From Candidatus Omnitrophota bacterium (GTDB lineage: Bacteria; Omnitrophota; Gorgyraeia; JABMQH01): a DNA stretch of 49,994 nucleotides. A program made the translations under genes and the position numbers. The stretch is taken from assembly GCA_013203355.1 (NCBI GenBank), contig JABMQH010000197.1, forward strand, positions 1-49,994, in the 5' to 3' direction. Under the pieces are notes generated by a model. It had not been told where the DNA came from, made no database searches, and was given only the letters and a program-made list of their open reading frames with translations. This document shows positions 16,652 through 26,153 of this stretch, piece by piece (positions within the stretch are counted from its first letter, which is position 1; each line of letters starts with the position of its first letter).

Positions 16652-19120
16652 ATGTTCAATCGCTTTACAGAAAGGGCAAGAAAGGTAGTACTGCTGGCAA
16701 AGGAAGAGGCAAAGCGCTTCAACCATGACTATATAGGCACAGAGCATATATTGCTTGGCTTGATCAGGGAAGGGGAAGGCGTTGCCGCTGCCGTATTGGA
16801 GAATTTAGGCCTTGATTCGGAAAAGATACGCTTAGAGGTCGAGAAGCTTGTTCACGCAGGGCCGAGCACAGTTATTTCCGGAGATATACCGTTTACGCCA
16901 AAGGCAAAAAAGGTAATAGAGCTTGCTATGGATGAGGCACGAAACCTCGGCCACAATTATATCGGCACAGAGCATTTGCTTTTGGGGTTGATCCGCGAAG
17001 GCGAAGGTGTTGCCAGCCAGGTTTTGATGAATTTGGGCCTTGATCTGAATAAAGTTCGCGATGAGGTTATGCAGCTTTTAGGTTCGGCAACTCCCGGGTT
17101 TGACGTAGGACAAAAAGCACCTATGACACCTGGTGGTGCACCGACAAAAACAAAGACACCAGCCCTGGATGCATTCGGAAGAGATCTTACGATGCTGGCA
17201 AAGCAGGGTAAGCTAGATCCCGTGATAGGGCGCGCGAACGAGATAGAGCGCGTAATACAGATATTATCGAGGAGGACAAAGAATAACCCCGTTCTTTTGG
17301 GCGAGGCAGGTGTTGGGAAAACTGCCATTGTTGAAGGATTGGCTCAAAAGATAATCGTAGGGGACATCCCCGAAATATTGAGTGGCAAGAGGATCGTAAT
17401 ATTAGACCTTGCGCTTATGGTAGCAGGTACAAAATATCGCGGTCAGTTTGAAGAAAGGATTAAGGCAGTGATGGATGAGCTTAAGCGCTCCGAGGAAGTA
17501 ATCATCTTCATAGATGAGCTGCATACATTAGTCGGTGCAGGCGGGGCCGAGGGAGCGATAGATGCCTCGAATATTTTAAAACCGGCGCTTTCCCGCGGAG
17601 AGATTCAATGCGTTGGGGCAACAACGCTTGATGAATATAGAAAGCACATCGAAAAGGATGCGGCCCTGGAGAGAAGGTTCCAGACGATTATGGTAGAGGC
17701 CCCATCAGTGACGGAGACAGTCGCGATATTAAAAGGGTTGCGCGACAAGTATGAAGCTCATCATAAAGTGAAATTTACAGAGGAGGCGCTTGTGGCGGCA
17801 GCGAAGTTGTCCGATAGGTATATAAGCGGAAGATTCTTACCTGATAAGGCGATAGATTTAATTGATGAAGCAGGCTCAAGGGCAAGACTTTCGGTTATGA
17901 CTACTCCGCCCGACCTTAAAAAGATAGAGGAGAAGATTGAAGGGTTATGTAAGAAGAAAGAAGCGTCGGTGGAAGGCCAGGATTTTGAAAAGGCAGCTAA
18001 GTTTAGGGACGAAGAAAGAAAAGCGAAAGCGGAACTTGTGAAGACTAAGAAGGACTGGAAGGAGAAAAAAGGCACCCCTGAAGTTATTGTGAACGAAGAG
18101 GACATAGCTGTGATTGTTTCGAAATGGACAGGCATTCCGCTTGTGAGGCTTGAAGAGAAAGAAACAGAAAAGTTTCTTAAAATAGAGGAAGGCTTACACA
18201 AAAGGGTTATTGGGCAAAATGAGGCGATTACTGCAATTTCTAATGCGGTGAGGCGTTCAAGGGCCGGCATAAAAGACCCAAAAAAGCCTATAGGCTCATT
18301 TGTCTTTCTGGGGCCTACGGGTGTAGGAAAAACCCTTTTGGCAAAGGCGCTTGCGGAGTATCTCTTTGGTGACGAGAATGCGATTATTCAACTTGATATG
18401 TCCGAGTATATGGAAAAGTTTAATGTATCAAGGCTTGTCGGTGCCCCTCCCGGGTATGTGGGGTATGAAGAAGGGGGCCAGCTTACAGAGAAGGTGAGGC
18501 GGAGGCCTTATTCGATAGTCCTATTGGATGAGATAGAGAAGGCGCACCCGGATGTTTTTAACCTTCTCCTTCAGATTTTGGAAGAAGGGCGCCTGACCGA
18601 TGCGTTTGGAAGAAAAGTGAATTTCAAAAATGTTATTTTGATCATGACTTCCAATATCGGGGCTGAGATGCTGAAGAAAAAGGGGTCACTTGGGTTTAAG
18701 GCGCAAGGGAAAGATACCGATTATCAGTCTATGAAGGAACGCTTGCTTGAAGAGGTAAAGAAGACATTTAAGCCGGAGTTTTTGAATAGGGTTGACGATA
18801 TGATCGTCTTCCAATCTCTTACAAAAGACGACCTTTACGAGATTATACACATTGAGATAGCAGAGGTTGAGAAGAGGCTACTGGAACAGAATATAACGCT
18901 TGAGCTTACGAAAGACGCCAAAGAGTTTTTGATTGAAAAGGGATTCGACCGGGTGTTTGGCGCCAGGCCCCTTAAGAGGACGATTCAGCGCTTCCTGGAA
19001 GACCCACTCGCTGAAGATATTATATCCGGGCACTTCAAAAAAGGCGGTTTTGTAAAGGTCTCAAGTAAGGTGGACCATCTGGTATTCGAGCAAATAGATG
19101 CGAAGAGCACAGTTAGCTAG
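16652..19120 (+). CDS. clpC: ATP-dependent Clp protease ATP-binding subunit ClpC
   Basis: Clp_N repeats, AAA1 [19 protein letters not shown] middle segment, AAA2 [23 protein letters not shown] loop ([11 protein letters not shown]). Confidence 0.96.
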   Translation: MFNRFTERARKVVLLAKEEAKRFNHDYIGTEHILLGLIREGEGVAAAVLENLGLDSEKIRLEVEKLVHAGPSTVISGDIPFTPKAKKVIELAMDEARNLGHNYIGTEHLLLGLIREGEGVASQVLMNLGLDLNKVRDEVMQLLGSATPGFDVGQKAPMTPGGAPTKTKTPALDAFGRDLTMLAKQGKLDPVIGRANEIERVIQILSRRTKNNPVLLGEAGVGKTAIVEGLAQKIIVGDIPEILSGKRIVILDLALMVAGTKYRGQFEERIKAVMDELKRSEEVIIFIDELHTLVGAGGAEGAIDASNILKPALSRGEIQCVGATTLDEYRKHIEKDAALERRFQTIMVEAPSVTETVAILKGLRDKYEAHHKVKFTEEALVAAAKLSDRYISGRFLPDKAIDLIDEAGSRARLSVMTTPPDLKKIEEKIEGLCKKKEASVEGQDFEKAAKFRDEERKAKAELVKTKKDWKEKKGTPEVIVNEEDIAVIVSKWTGIPLVRLEEKETEKFLKIEEGLHKRVIGQNEAITAISNAVRRSRAGIKDPKKPIGSFVFLGPTGVGKTLLAKALAEYLFGDENAIIQLDMSEYMEKFNVSRLVGAPPGYVGYEEGGQLTEKVRRRPYSIVLLDEIEKAHPDVFNLLLQILEEGRLTDAFGRKVNFKNVILIMTSNIGAEMLKKKGSLGFKAQGKDTDYQSMKERLLEEVKKTFKPEFLNRVDDMIVFQSLTKDDLYEIIHIEIAEVEKRLLEQNITLELTKDAKEFLIEKGFDRVFGARPLKRTIQRFLEDPLAEDIISGHFKKGGFVKVSSKVDHLVFEQIDAKSTVS

Positions 19121-20924
19121 AAGAAGAAAGTTTTCCGGGGTATTAGTTATTGCGGCCCTATCTTGGGTAGGGGTAGGTATGGGTTTTGATATGAAAACCG
19201 GCCTGATGGCTAAAGACTTTAGGATTTTTTTAGAGGATAAGCTAAACAAAATCCTTGTAAATAAAGAAGTAAAGCTGTCGCGGATTTCAGGCCGGGCGTT
19301 TGAAAATGTGACGATAAACGAATTCAGCATTTCCAACAGATCGGCCGAATCCCAAAAGTCGCCCCCAATATTTTCAGTGGATAAGATAATAATCAAATAT
19401 GACCTGCTGAATTTGTTTTTCAAGCGTTTTGAAAGACTGAACGGTGTTTATCTTATATCACCGTCTCTGTCTTTTGCCCCGAAAGAAACGCAGGGTATTG
19501 CCCCGATGGTCTCCGCGGCCCCTTTTGTCAACGGAACACTTTACGGTGATAACCGTATAAAATTTTATATATTGAATGGCAACATTTCCGGCTTTGGAAA
19601 TAAACCGATTTTGACCAATTTGGCGGGCGGTGTTACATTCCGTAATTCTACGCTATTTTTCAATAATTTAAGAGGCAACTTTTTAAACCTTCCGGTGCGG
19701 GTAAGAGGGAGGATACAGGACCCATTTGGATCTCCTGTGATAAAGTTAAAACTTCTCATGGAAGACAAGTATTATACGGCAAGGTTTGCGTTAAAGAGCG
19801 TGGGCCAAGAGGGTGAGGTAGCTGTTTCTGGAAACCTGCGGTTCCTTGATAAGTTCAGTTTCTACTTTCAAGGAAGGATAAATATTATCTCGGACGGCGT
19901 CATAGAAGTAAAGGATCTTCTGGTTAATGATTCGTTTAACATAAATGGCGGCATAGACCTTGCTGCCAAATCGAGTAAATTTGTCATGCAATCAAAGGCG
20001 GGCCTTATTGAGGTCACCAGCACAATCAGTCAGAAAAAAGGTCTGTCTATTGATGCAAAGCTAAGTCACGTGAATCTCTTTGGACTTGATGTATTGAGTC
20101 AGATATACATAAATACAAGTCTTCACAGGCCTGGCAATTCCCCTGAAATTTTAAGGGGCAGTCTTAAAACACAAAATTCAATCTTAAATTATAAACCTTT
20201 CCAGGAGATACAGGCAAGGTGGGTATTAAAGGAGAACGAGCTTTTTATTACCCGTCTTTCTTTAGGTGATGCATACAAGTTGTCCGGGATATTCAATCTG
20301 GATGCCCCGTATAACATGGATTTGAATTTGGCGGTTAAGAATGCCTTTTTAGAGGATTGGCTCATATTTGCAGAACCTGACTCCGACCAACCTCGCCCGT
20401 TATCCGGTGTGGCAAACGGCCAGATGAGCATAAAGGGCCCCCTGAAGGAAGCGGTGAGTAGTGGGAGATTTGAAGTTCGCAACGGGAATATACAGGAAGT
20501 AAAGTTTAACGTTATGAATTTTAATCTGGACGGGAAAGGCCCCATACTTTTAGTCGCCGACTCAAAGATGGTAAAGGAAGGCGGCTTTCTTCTGATGGAC
20601 GGAGAGATAAATATGAGGAAACTGGGCAAGAGGAATATATTTGAGGACATAAAGATAGAAACGGATCAGAGGGTTATAGTTTGGGAAGGGTGGGATATTT
20701 CCAAAGACATATATACCTCAGAGGTGAACTTAGAGAAGGATATAAGTGAGGATTTTAAAGTTAACCTTAAGACATATACGAGTGCAGGCAATGATAATAC
20801 CGACCCTGACCGCAAAAGAAGCGAGATAGGCCTAGATTATAAAATCCAAAAGGACGATAGTATAAATTTACGGATGAAGGAAGACAGCGCCTTTATGGGT
20901 GTTGAGCGTAAGATTAAGTTTTAA
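19098..20924 (+). CDS. AsmA/TamB-like membrane-anchored beta-rich protein
   Basis: N-terminal hydrophobic segment followed by long beta-strand-rich protein ending EIGLDYKIQKDDSINLRMKEDSAFMGVERKIKF; sits upstream of mlaEFD. Confidence 0.55.
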   Translation: MRRAQLARRRKFSGVLVIAALSWVGVGMGFDMKTGLMAKDFRIFLEDKLNKILVNKEVKLSRISGRAFENVTINEFSISNRSAESQKSPPIFSVDKIIIKYDLLNLFFKRFERLNGVYLISPSLSFAPKETQGIAPMVSAAPFVNGTLYGDNRIKFYILNGNISGFGNKPILTNLAGGVTFRNSTLFFNNLRGNFLNLPVRVRGRIQDPFGSPVIKLKLLMEDKYYTARFALKSVGQEGEVAVSGNLRFLDKFSFYFQGRINIISDGVIEVKDLLVNDSFNINGGIDLAAKSSKFVMQSKAGLIEVTSTISQKKGLSIDAKLSHVNLFGLDVLSQIYINTSLHRPGNSPEILRGSLKTQNSILNYKPFQEIQARWVLKENELFITRLSLGDAYKLSGIFNLDAPYNMDLNLAVKNAFLEDWLIFAEPDSDQPRPLSGVANGQMSIKGPLKEAVSSGRFEVRNGNIQEVKFNVMNFNLDGKGPILLVADSKMVKEGGFLLMDGEINMRKLGKRNIFEDIKIETDQRVIVWEGWDISKDIYTSEVNLEKDISEDFKVNLKTYTSAGNDNTDPDRKRSEIGLDYKIQKDDSINLRMKEDSAFMGVERKIKF

Positions 20925-20956
20925 CCTAGCCCTTTTTTAAGAGGGACCAAAAGATA

Positions 20957-21736
20957 ATGTTAGAGCGACTAAGGGAACTCGGAGCAAAATTTTTGAATTT
21001 CATGAAATACATAGGTGGCCTCTGGACGCTTTTTGTCGAGACCTTATTATGGACATTCCAGCCTCCTTTTAAAAGAAAAGAGATCATGGATCAGATGAAT
21101 AAGATCGGCGTGAATAGCGTTCCCATAGTATTCCTGACCAGTCTTTTTACGGGAATGGTCTTGGCGCTTCAAAGCGCGTACCAGATGCAGAAGATTTCCG
21201 CCACGATGTATGTCGCCTCGCTGGTTTCTCTTTCTATGTGCAGGGAGTTAGGGCCGGTGCTTACGGCATTGGTTGTAGCGGGCCGTGTGGGCGCTTCCAT
21301 AACGGCAGAATTGGGAACCATGAAGGTTACCGAGCAGGTGGATGCCTTAGAGACACTGGCAACAAATCCAATTAAATATCTGGCGGTCCCGAGATTTGTA
21401 GCACTATTTTTTATGCTTCCCCTGTTGACCATATATGCGGATTTTATCGGGATCCTGGGAGGATATTTAGTTGGGGTTGGAAAATTAGGGGTTACTTCAA
21501 GTTTATATTGGAGGATGACATATGACCCATTGGTCCTCAAGGATTTTTTTACCGGGCTCATAAAATCATTTGCGTTTGCAATAATCATCTGTATAGTTGC
21601 CTGTTATCAGGGACTGAATAGCGAGGGCGGGGCCGAAGGAGTCGGCCGCGCTACTACGCTTTCGGTTGTGAGCAGCTTTATTTTAATTATTTCAGCTGAT
21701 TGCTTTTTTACGGCGCTGTTTTATTTCGCATTTTAA
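20957..21736 (+). CDS. mlaE: MlaE family lipid ABC transporter permease
   Basis: GVNSVPIVFLTSLFTGMVLALQSAYQ, RELGPVLTALVVAGRVGASITAELGTMKVTEQVDALETLATNPIKYLAVPR. Confidence 0.95.
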   Translation: MLERLRELGAKFLNFMKYIGGLWTLFVETLLWTFQPPFKRKEIMDQMNKIGVNSVPIVFLTSLFTGMVLALQSAYQMQKISATMYVASLVSLSMCRELGPVLTALVVAGRVGASITAELGTMKVTEQVDALETLATNPIKYLAVPRFVALFFMLPLLTIYADFIGILGGYLVGVGKLGVTSSLYWRMTYDPLVLKDFFTGLIKSFAFAIIICIVACYQGLNSEGGAEGVGRATTLSVVSSFILIISADCFFTALFYFAF

Positions 21737-21741
21737 AGCCT

Positions 21742-22491
21742 ATGATAGAGATAATTAATTTATGTAAATCATTTAACGGGAAGAAGGTATTAGAGAACCT
21801 GAACCTGACCGTAGAGAAGGGTGAGACGATGGTTATTATCGGCAGGTCCGGTTGCGGTAAGAGTGTTCTGTTAAAACATATAATAGGTATATTAAAGCCG
21901 GACTCGGGACAGGTAATTATCGATGGAACGGATATAACGAAGTTAGAGGAAAAGGATTTAAAAGAATTCAGGATGAAATTCGGAATGCTTTTTCAGGGAG
22001 CTGCTCTTTTTGATTCGTTGACCGTATATGAAAATGTAGGGTTCAATTTAATTGAGCATACAGATCGGTCAAGAGAAGAGATCAGGGGGAGGGTAAGCGA
22101 ATGTCTTCAACTGGTAGGATTAAAAGGTATCGAGGATTTGAAGCCGGCGGAGTTATCAGGAGGTATGAGGAAAAGGGTGGGTCTGGCAAGGGCAATCTGC
22201 ATGAAACCGGAGATTATTCTCTATGATGAGCCTACGACAGGAGTCGACCCTATCATGGGCGATGCCGTTAATGATTTGATAAAGGATTTGCATGATAAGC
22301 TGAATCCCATCTCTATTGCTGTTACGCATGACATGGTGAGTGCGTATAAAATTGCCTCGAGGTTGGCGATGTTATATAATGGAAAGATTATTAGTGTCGG
22401 AACGCCGGAGGAGATTAAGAATACAACTAACCCTGTGGTGAAACAATTTATCACTGGCGCGGCAGTAGGCCCTATAACCGAAGGAGGATAA
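21742..22491 (+). CDS. mlaF: MlaF family ABC transporter ATP-binding protein
   Basis: GRSGCGKSVLLKHIIG, ELSGGMRKRVGLARAI, ILYDEPTTGVDPI. ATG at 21742 (MIEIINLCKSF) preferred over the track start at 21700, which is inside mlaE. Confidence 0.94.
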   Translation: MIEIINLCKSFNGKKVLENLNLTVEKGETMVIIGRSGCGKSVLLKHIIGILKPDSGQVIIDGTDITKLEEKDLKEFRMKFGMLFQGAALFDSLTVYENVGFNLIEHTDRSREEIRGRVSECLQLVGLKGIEDLKPAELSGGMRKRVGLARAICMKPEIILYDEPTTGVDPIMGDAVNDLIKDLHDKLNPISIAVTHDMVSAYKIASRLAMLYNGKIISVGTPEEIKNTTNPVVKQFITGAAVGPITEGG

Positions 22492-22496
22492 ACCCT

Positions 22497-23153
22497 ATGG
22501 AATCAAAGCCATTGAATTTTGAAATAAAGGTTGGCATCTTTGTATTTTTGGGAATCTTGATAATGTTTCTTATAGTATTTTCGATAGGGGAATTCTATAT
22601 ATTAAGGCCCATGTATAATATAAAGGTTCTATTTGGTTTTGCAAATGGTATCGCTACGGGGGCACCGGTGAGGCTTGCGGGTGTCAATATTGGGGAGGTT
22701 GAAGATATAAGTGTATTTTATGATACAAAGCTGCAGCAGACGCGGGTTATGCTTGTGGCAAAAATAAAAAAGCACGCCAAGATTGAAAAAAATGCCATTT
22801 GCAGAATTAATACATTAGGCCTCCTCGGAGAAAAATATCTGGAGATTACACCGGGTACGGTAGAGACGGGATTTTTAGAGGATCAAGAGGCCGTTGTCGG
22901 GGAGGATCCTGTTCCCATGGAGGAGATCACCGAGACCATGAAAGAGCTTTCGGAGAATGCAAAGGCGATTACCGAGTCGACAACTGTGGTATTGGGAAGG
23001 CTTGAAAGAGGAGAGGGCACTATTGGAAAACTTTTGGTTGAGGAGAAGGTCTATAATGACCTCCAAGAGTTTGTCGAAGATATAAAGGAACACCCGTGGA
23101 AACTGTTGGTTAAGCAGAGAAAGAAACGGAAGGAGCAGGAGGATAAAAAATGA
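22497..23153 (+). CDS. mlaD: MlaD/MCE family protein
   Basis: N-terminal TM, MCE domain VLFGFANGIATGAPVRLAGVNIGEVEDI...INTLGLLGEKYLEITPG. Confidence 0.92.
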   Translation: MESKPLNFEIKVGIFVFLGILIMFLIVFSIGEFYILRPMYNIKVLFGFANGIATGAPVRLAGVNIGEVEDISVFYDTKLQQTRVMLVAKIKKHAKIEKNAICRINTLGLLGEKYLEITPGTVETGFLEDQEAVVGEDPVPMEEITETMKELSENAKAITESTTVVLGRLERGEGTIGKLLVEEKVYNDLQEFVEDIKEHPWKLLVKQRKKRKEQEDKK

Positions 23154-24181
23154 CACTCTTATTCATACGAATTTTCTTTATTGTCTTGAGTACCGCGGTG
23201 GGCTATTTTTTAGGTAATACTTTTATTATTCAAGAGCCAAGGTATGGAGCCATAGGCGCTGCAATAGGTTTTGGACTTGCTGTATTCTTAATATTGCTTG
23301 AAGGCTCTATGCGTAAAATCTCTGTGAGGAATTTATCGGCGGCGGTATTTGGTTTAATATTCGGTCTATTTATGTCCTGGGTGCTGTCGAGCGCAATTAA
23401 ACTCATACCCATGGACCTAAGGATGTTTTCAACCATCCAGATAGTGCTTACCCTTATCTTTTGTTACCTTGGTATGGTAATAGCTATTAGGGGAAAGGAC
23501 GAATTTAATTTGATTATCCCTTATGTAAAATTTATGAGGCAGGATCAAAAGGACGAGATTATACTATTGGATACAAGTATAATTATAGACGGCAGGATTG
23601 TCGATATATGCTCAACCAAATTCATTGAAGGCAGGCTGGTTATCCCGAGATTTGTACTGAAGGAACTTCAGCAGGTTGCAGATTCGGCGGATGCCTTAAA
23701 AAGGAACAGAGGTAGGCGCGGACTCGACGTGTTGAACCAGCTTCAGAAGAGCCCGCACCTCGATGTAAAGATAGAAGAAGAAAATTTTCCAGCTATAACG
23801 GATGTAGACGCGAAGCTTGTTAAGCTTGCGAAAGTATTAGGAGCCAAAATTCTTACAAATGATTACAATCTGAATAAGGTTGCCGAGATTCAGCAGGTAA
23901 CTGTCTTGAATATAAATAATCTCGCGAATGCCTTAAAGCCGGCTGTCCTGCCAAGCGAAGTCTTGGAGGTGAAGATTATCAAAGAGGGTAAGGAGTTCAA
24001 TCAAGGGGTAGCATACTTAGATGATGGGACCATGATTGTCGTAGATAATGCAAGGCATCTGATCGGCCAGACGGTTAAGGCCTTGGTTACAAGTGTACTT
24101 CAGACCTCTGCAGGGCGTATGATTTTTGCTAAAGTAGAAAATACCAATTATCATCATAGCGGCCGGAAAGGGCACAAGTAA
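23150..24181 (+). CDS. PIN/TRAM domain membrane protein (YacL-like)
   Basis: TM region, LLDTSIIIDGRIVDIC, RRGLDVLNQLQ, KILTNDYNLNKVAEIQ, C-terminal TRAM-like segment. Confidence 0.9.
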   Translation: MTLLFIRIFFIVLSTAVGYFLGNTFIIQEPRYGAIGAAIGFGLAVFLILLEGSMRKISVRNLSAAVFGLIFGLFMSWVLSSAIKLIPMDLRMFSTIQIVLTLIFCYLGMVIAIRGKDEFNLIIPYVKFMRQDQKDEIILLDTSIIIDGRIVDICSTKFIEGRLVIPRFVLKELQQVADSADALKRNRGRRGLDVLNQLQKSPHLDVKIEEENFPAITDVDAKLVKLAKVLGAKILTNDYNLNKVAEIQQVTVLNINNLANALKPAVLPSEVLEVKIIKEGKEFNQGVAYLDDGTMIVVDNARHLIGQTVKALVTSVLQTSAGRMIFAKVENTNYHHSGRKGHK

Positions 24182-24217
24182 TTTCCGCGAAATCATTTCT
24201 GTGATATAGCGTAGACA

Positions 24218-24298
24218 ATGAACCCCGCACCTTTGTATTATTCAAGGTGCAGGGAATAGGTAAAAATGAATTTTGAATATTTAAAAGGTGCGGGGTGA
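24218..24298 (+). promoter_or_regulatory. Candidate ispD leader: alternative hairpins and short ORFs
   Basis: ccccgcacctt (24223-24233) can pair with aaggtgcaggg (24244-24254, one mismatch) or aaggtgcgggg (24285-24295, perfect). ORFs 24218-24259 (13 codons) and 24266-24298 (10 codons). Confidence 0.4.
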
Positions 24299-24978
24299 AA
24301 AGCGAAGCGATAGTCGCCTCTGCTGGTATTGGCAAGAGGTTGCGAGCAAAGATAAGGAAACCATATTTAAACCTTTTAGGAAAACCCATCCTTGTTCATA
24401 CCTTACAGGCCTTGAGCAATTCTAAAGATATAGATAATATTATCGTAGTTGTGAACAGGCTTGATAAAAAGCGGTGTGAAAGAATAATAGAAAGATACAG
24501 GATAAAAAAGGTTAAGGCGGTAGTCGTGGGGGGCAGATATAGATACAGTTCTGTCCGCAACGGGCTTAATTCTCTGGATAAGGATACCGATATAGTCATT
24601 ATCCACGATGCAGTAAGGCCATTTATTGACGATGATATTATCGGAAGGTCGGTAAGGTGCGCTAAAAGGTTTGGCGCATGTGTTGTCGGCGCGCCGGTTA
24701 TCTCTACTATAAAAGAGGTAGACGGGACGTTGAAGATTCTTTCTACGCCGAAGAGAAAAAGGTTTTGGTTTGCGCAGACACCGCAGGTTTTCAGAAAGGC
24801 TTTGATTTTGAGGGCCTATAATGTGAAAGGGAACGGCCGTTTTACCCTTACTGATGATGCGGCTTGTGTTGAGCGTCTTGGGGTTAAGGTTAGAATGATA
24901 ATGGGGTCTTACAGGAATATAAAAATTACCACGCCGGAAGACCTCGCAGTGGCCAGGGGACTAGCAAAATGCGCATAG
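24295..24978 (+). CDS. ispD: 2-C-methyl-D-erythritol 4-phosphate cytidylyltransferase
   Basis: AIVASAGIGKRLRAKIRKPYLNLLGKPILVHTL, VIIHDAVRPFI, AQTPQVFR, TDDAACVERLG; GTG start. Confidence 0.93.
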   Translation: MKSEAIVASAGIGKRLRAKIRKPYLNLLGKPILVHTLQALSNSKDIDNIIVVVNRLDKKRCERIIERYRIKKVKAVVVGGRYRYSSVRNGLNSLDKDTDIVIIHDAVRPFIDDDIIGRSVRCAKRFGACVVGAPVISTIKEVDGTLKILSTPKRKRFWFAQTPQVFRKALILRAYNVKGNGRFTLTDDAACVERLGVKVRMIMGSYRNIKITTPEDLAVARGLAKCA

Positions 24979-25454
24979 GCATAGGCTATGATATACATAA
25001 GTTAGTTTCAGGGCGAAGACTTATCCTCGGAGGCCTCGAAATACCTTACGAAAAGGGTCTCGAGGGCCATTCTGATGCGGATGTACTTTTGCATGCCGTC
25101 TCAGATGCGCTATTAGGAGCAATTTCAGAAGGAGACATCGGTCAGCACTTTCCTGATACGGATCCCCAGTACAAGGGTGTATCCAGCGTGGAATTATTGA
25201 AAAAGGTATATGCCTTGGTCCAAAGTAAAGATTATAGGATTAATAACATAGATACCGTGATAATTGCCCAGGGGCCTAAGCTTACGCCATTTAAGGAACG
25301 GATTCAAAAACAAATAGCTCATGTTTTAAATATTGAAGAAGATAAAGTTAACATAAAAGCCAAAACAAATGAGGGATTAGGTGATCTTGGTAAGAACAAA
25401 GCGATTGCAACTTATGCCGTTGTCTTAATAACCAAGAAGGCCAAGGAGGATTAA
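24969..25454 (+). CDS. ispF: 2-C-methyl-D-erythritol 2,4-cyclodiphosphate synthase
   Basis: [51 protein letters not shown]. Confidence 0.97.
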   Translation: MRIGIGYDIHKLVSGRRLILGGLEIPYEKGLEGHSDADVLLHAVSDALLGAISEGDIGQHFPDTDPQYKGVSSVELLKKVYALVQSKDYRINNIDTVIIAQGPKLTPFKERIQKQIAHVLNIEEDKVNIKAKTNEGLGDLGKNKAIATYAVVLITKKAKED

Positions 25455-25455
25455 G

Positions 25456-26133
25456 ATGTCACTGTGCCTAAAAATATTATTTATAATCATAGGATTGGTC
25501 GTATTGAAAATTGGTTTGATCGCAGCATTTTTCTATGATGAGATCAAAGCCGCCCAGAAGAAGGACCCGGCCGCAAAAGGCTTTCTGGCGGTGCTTTTGC
25601 TGTATCAGGGATTGCATGCCTTGGTAACTTACCGTATTTCGCATGTGTTCTATAAAATGCACCTGTTTTTTATAGCGCGTTTGATCAGCCAGATCTCGCG
25701 GTTCATGACCGGAATTGAAATCCATCCAGGCGCCAGAATAGGAAAAGGTTTCTTTATCGACCATGGTATGGGTGTCGTAATCGGGGAGACCTCTATTATC
25801 GGAGATAACGTGCTTTTATATCAGGGTGTAACGCTCGGCGGGACAGGATTGGAAAAAGGCAAACGCCATCCCACAATCGGCAACAATGTTGTTATTGGCG
25901 GAGGGGCAATGATCCTGGGCAATATAACCGTGGGTGACAATTCCTACATAGGCGCAAATGCGGTAGTGATTAAGGATGTACCGCCGAATTCAACGGTAGT
26001 TGGTGTGCCGGGAAGGATTACAAAGCAGGATGGGAAGAAATTGGATGTTACCTTAGACCATATTCACGTACTCGACCCCATAATGCAGAACATTGACGAA
26101 CTTAAAAAACGGCTAGACCGATTAGAGAAATAA
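25456..26133 (+). CDS. cysE: Serine O-acetyltransferase
   Basis: Left-handed beta-helix hexapeptide repeats: [34 protein letters not shown]...[17 protein letters not shown]. Confidence 0.93.
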   Translation: MSLCLKILFIIIGLVVLKIGLIAAFFYDEIKAAQKKDPAAKGFLAVLLLYQGLHALVTYRISHVFYKMHLFFIARLISQISRFMTGIEIHPGARIGKGFFIDHGMGVVIGETSIIGDNVLLYQGVTLGGTGLEKGKRHPTIGNNVVIGGGAMILGNITVGDNSYIGANAVVIKDVPPNSTVVGVPGRITKQDGKKLDVTLDHIHVLDPIMQNIDELKKRLDRLEK

Positions 26134-26153
26134 CGAAGTCGCGGCCGAAACTT

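Noticed and set aside
21700-21741. Track start of the mlaF ORF (MLFYGAVLFRILKP...)
   Set aside because: These codons lie within the mlaE 3' end; the conserved protein starts at ATG 21742.
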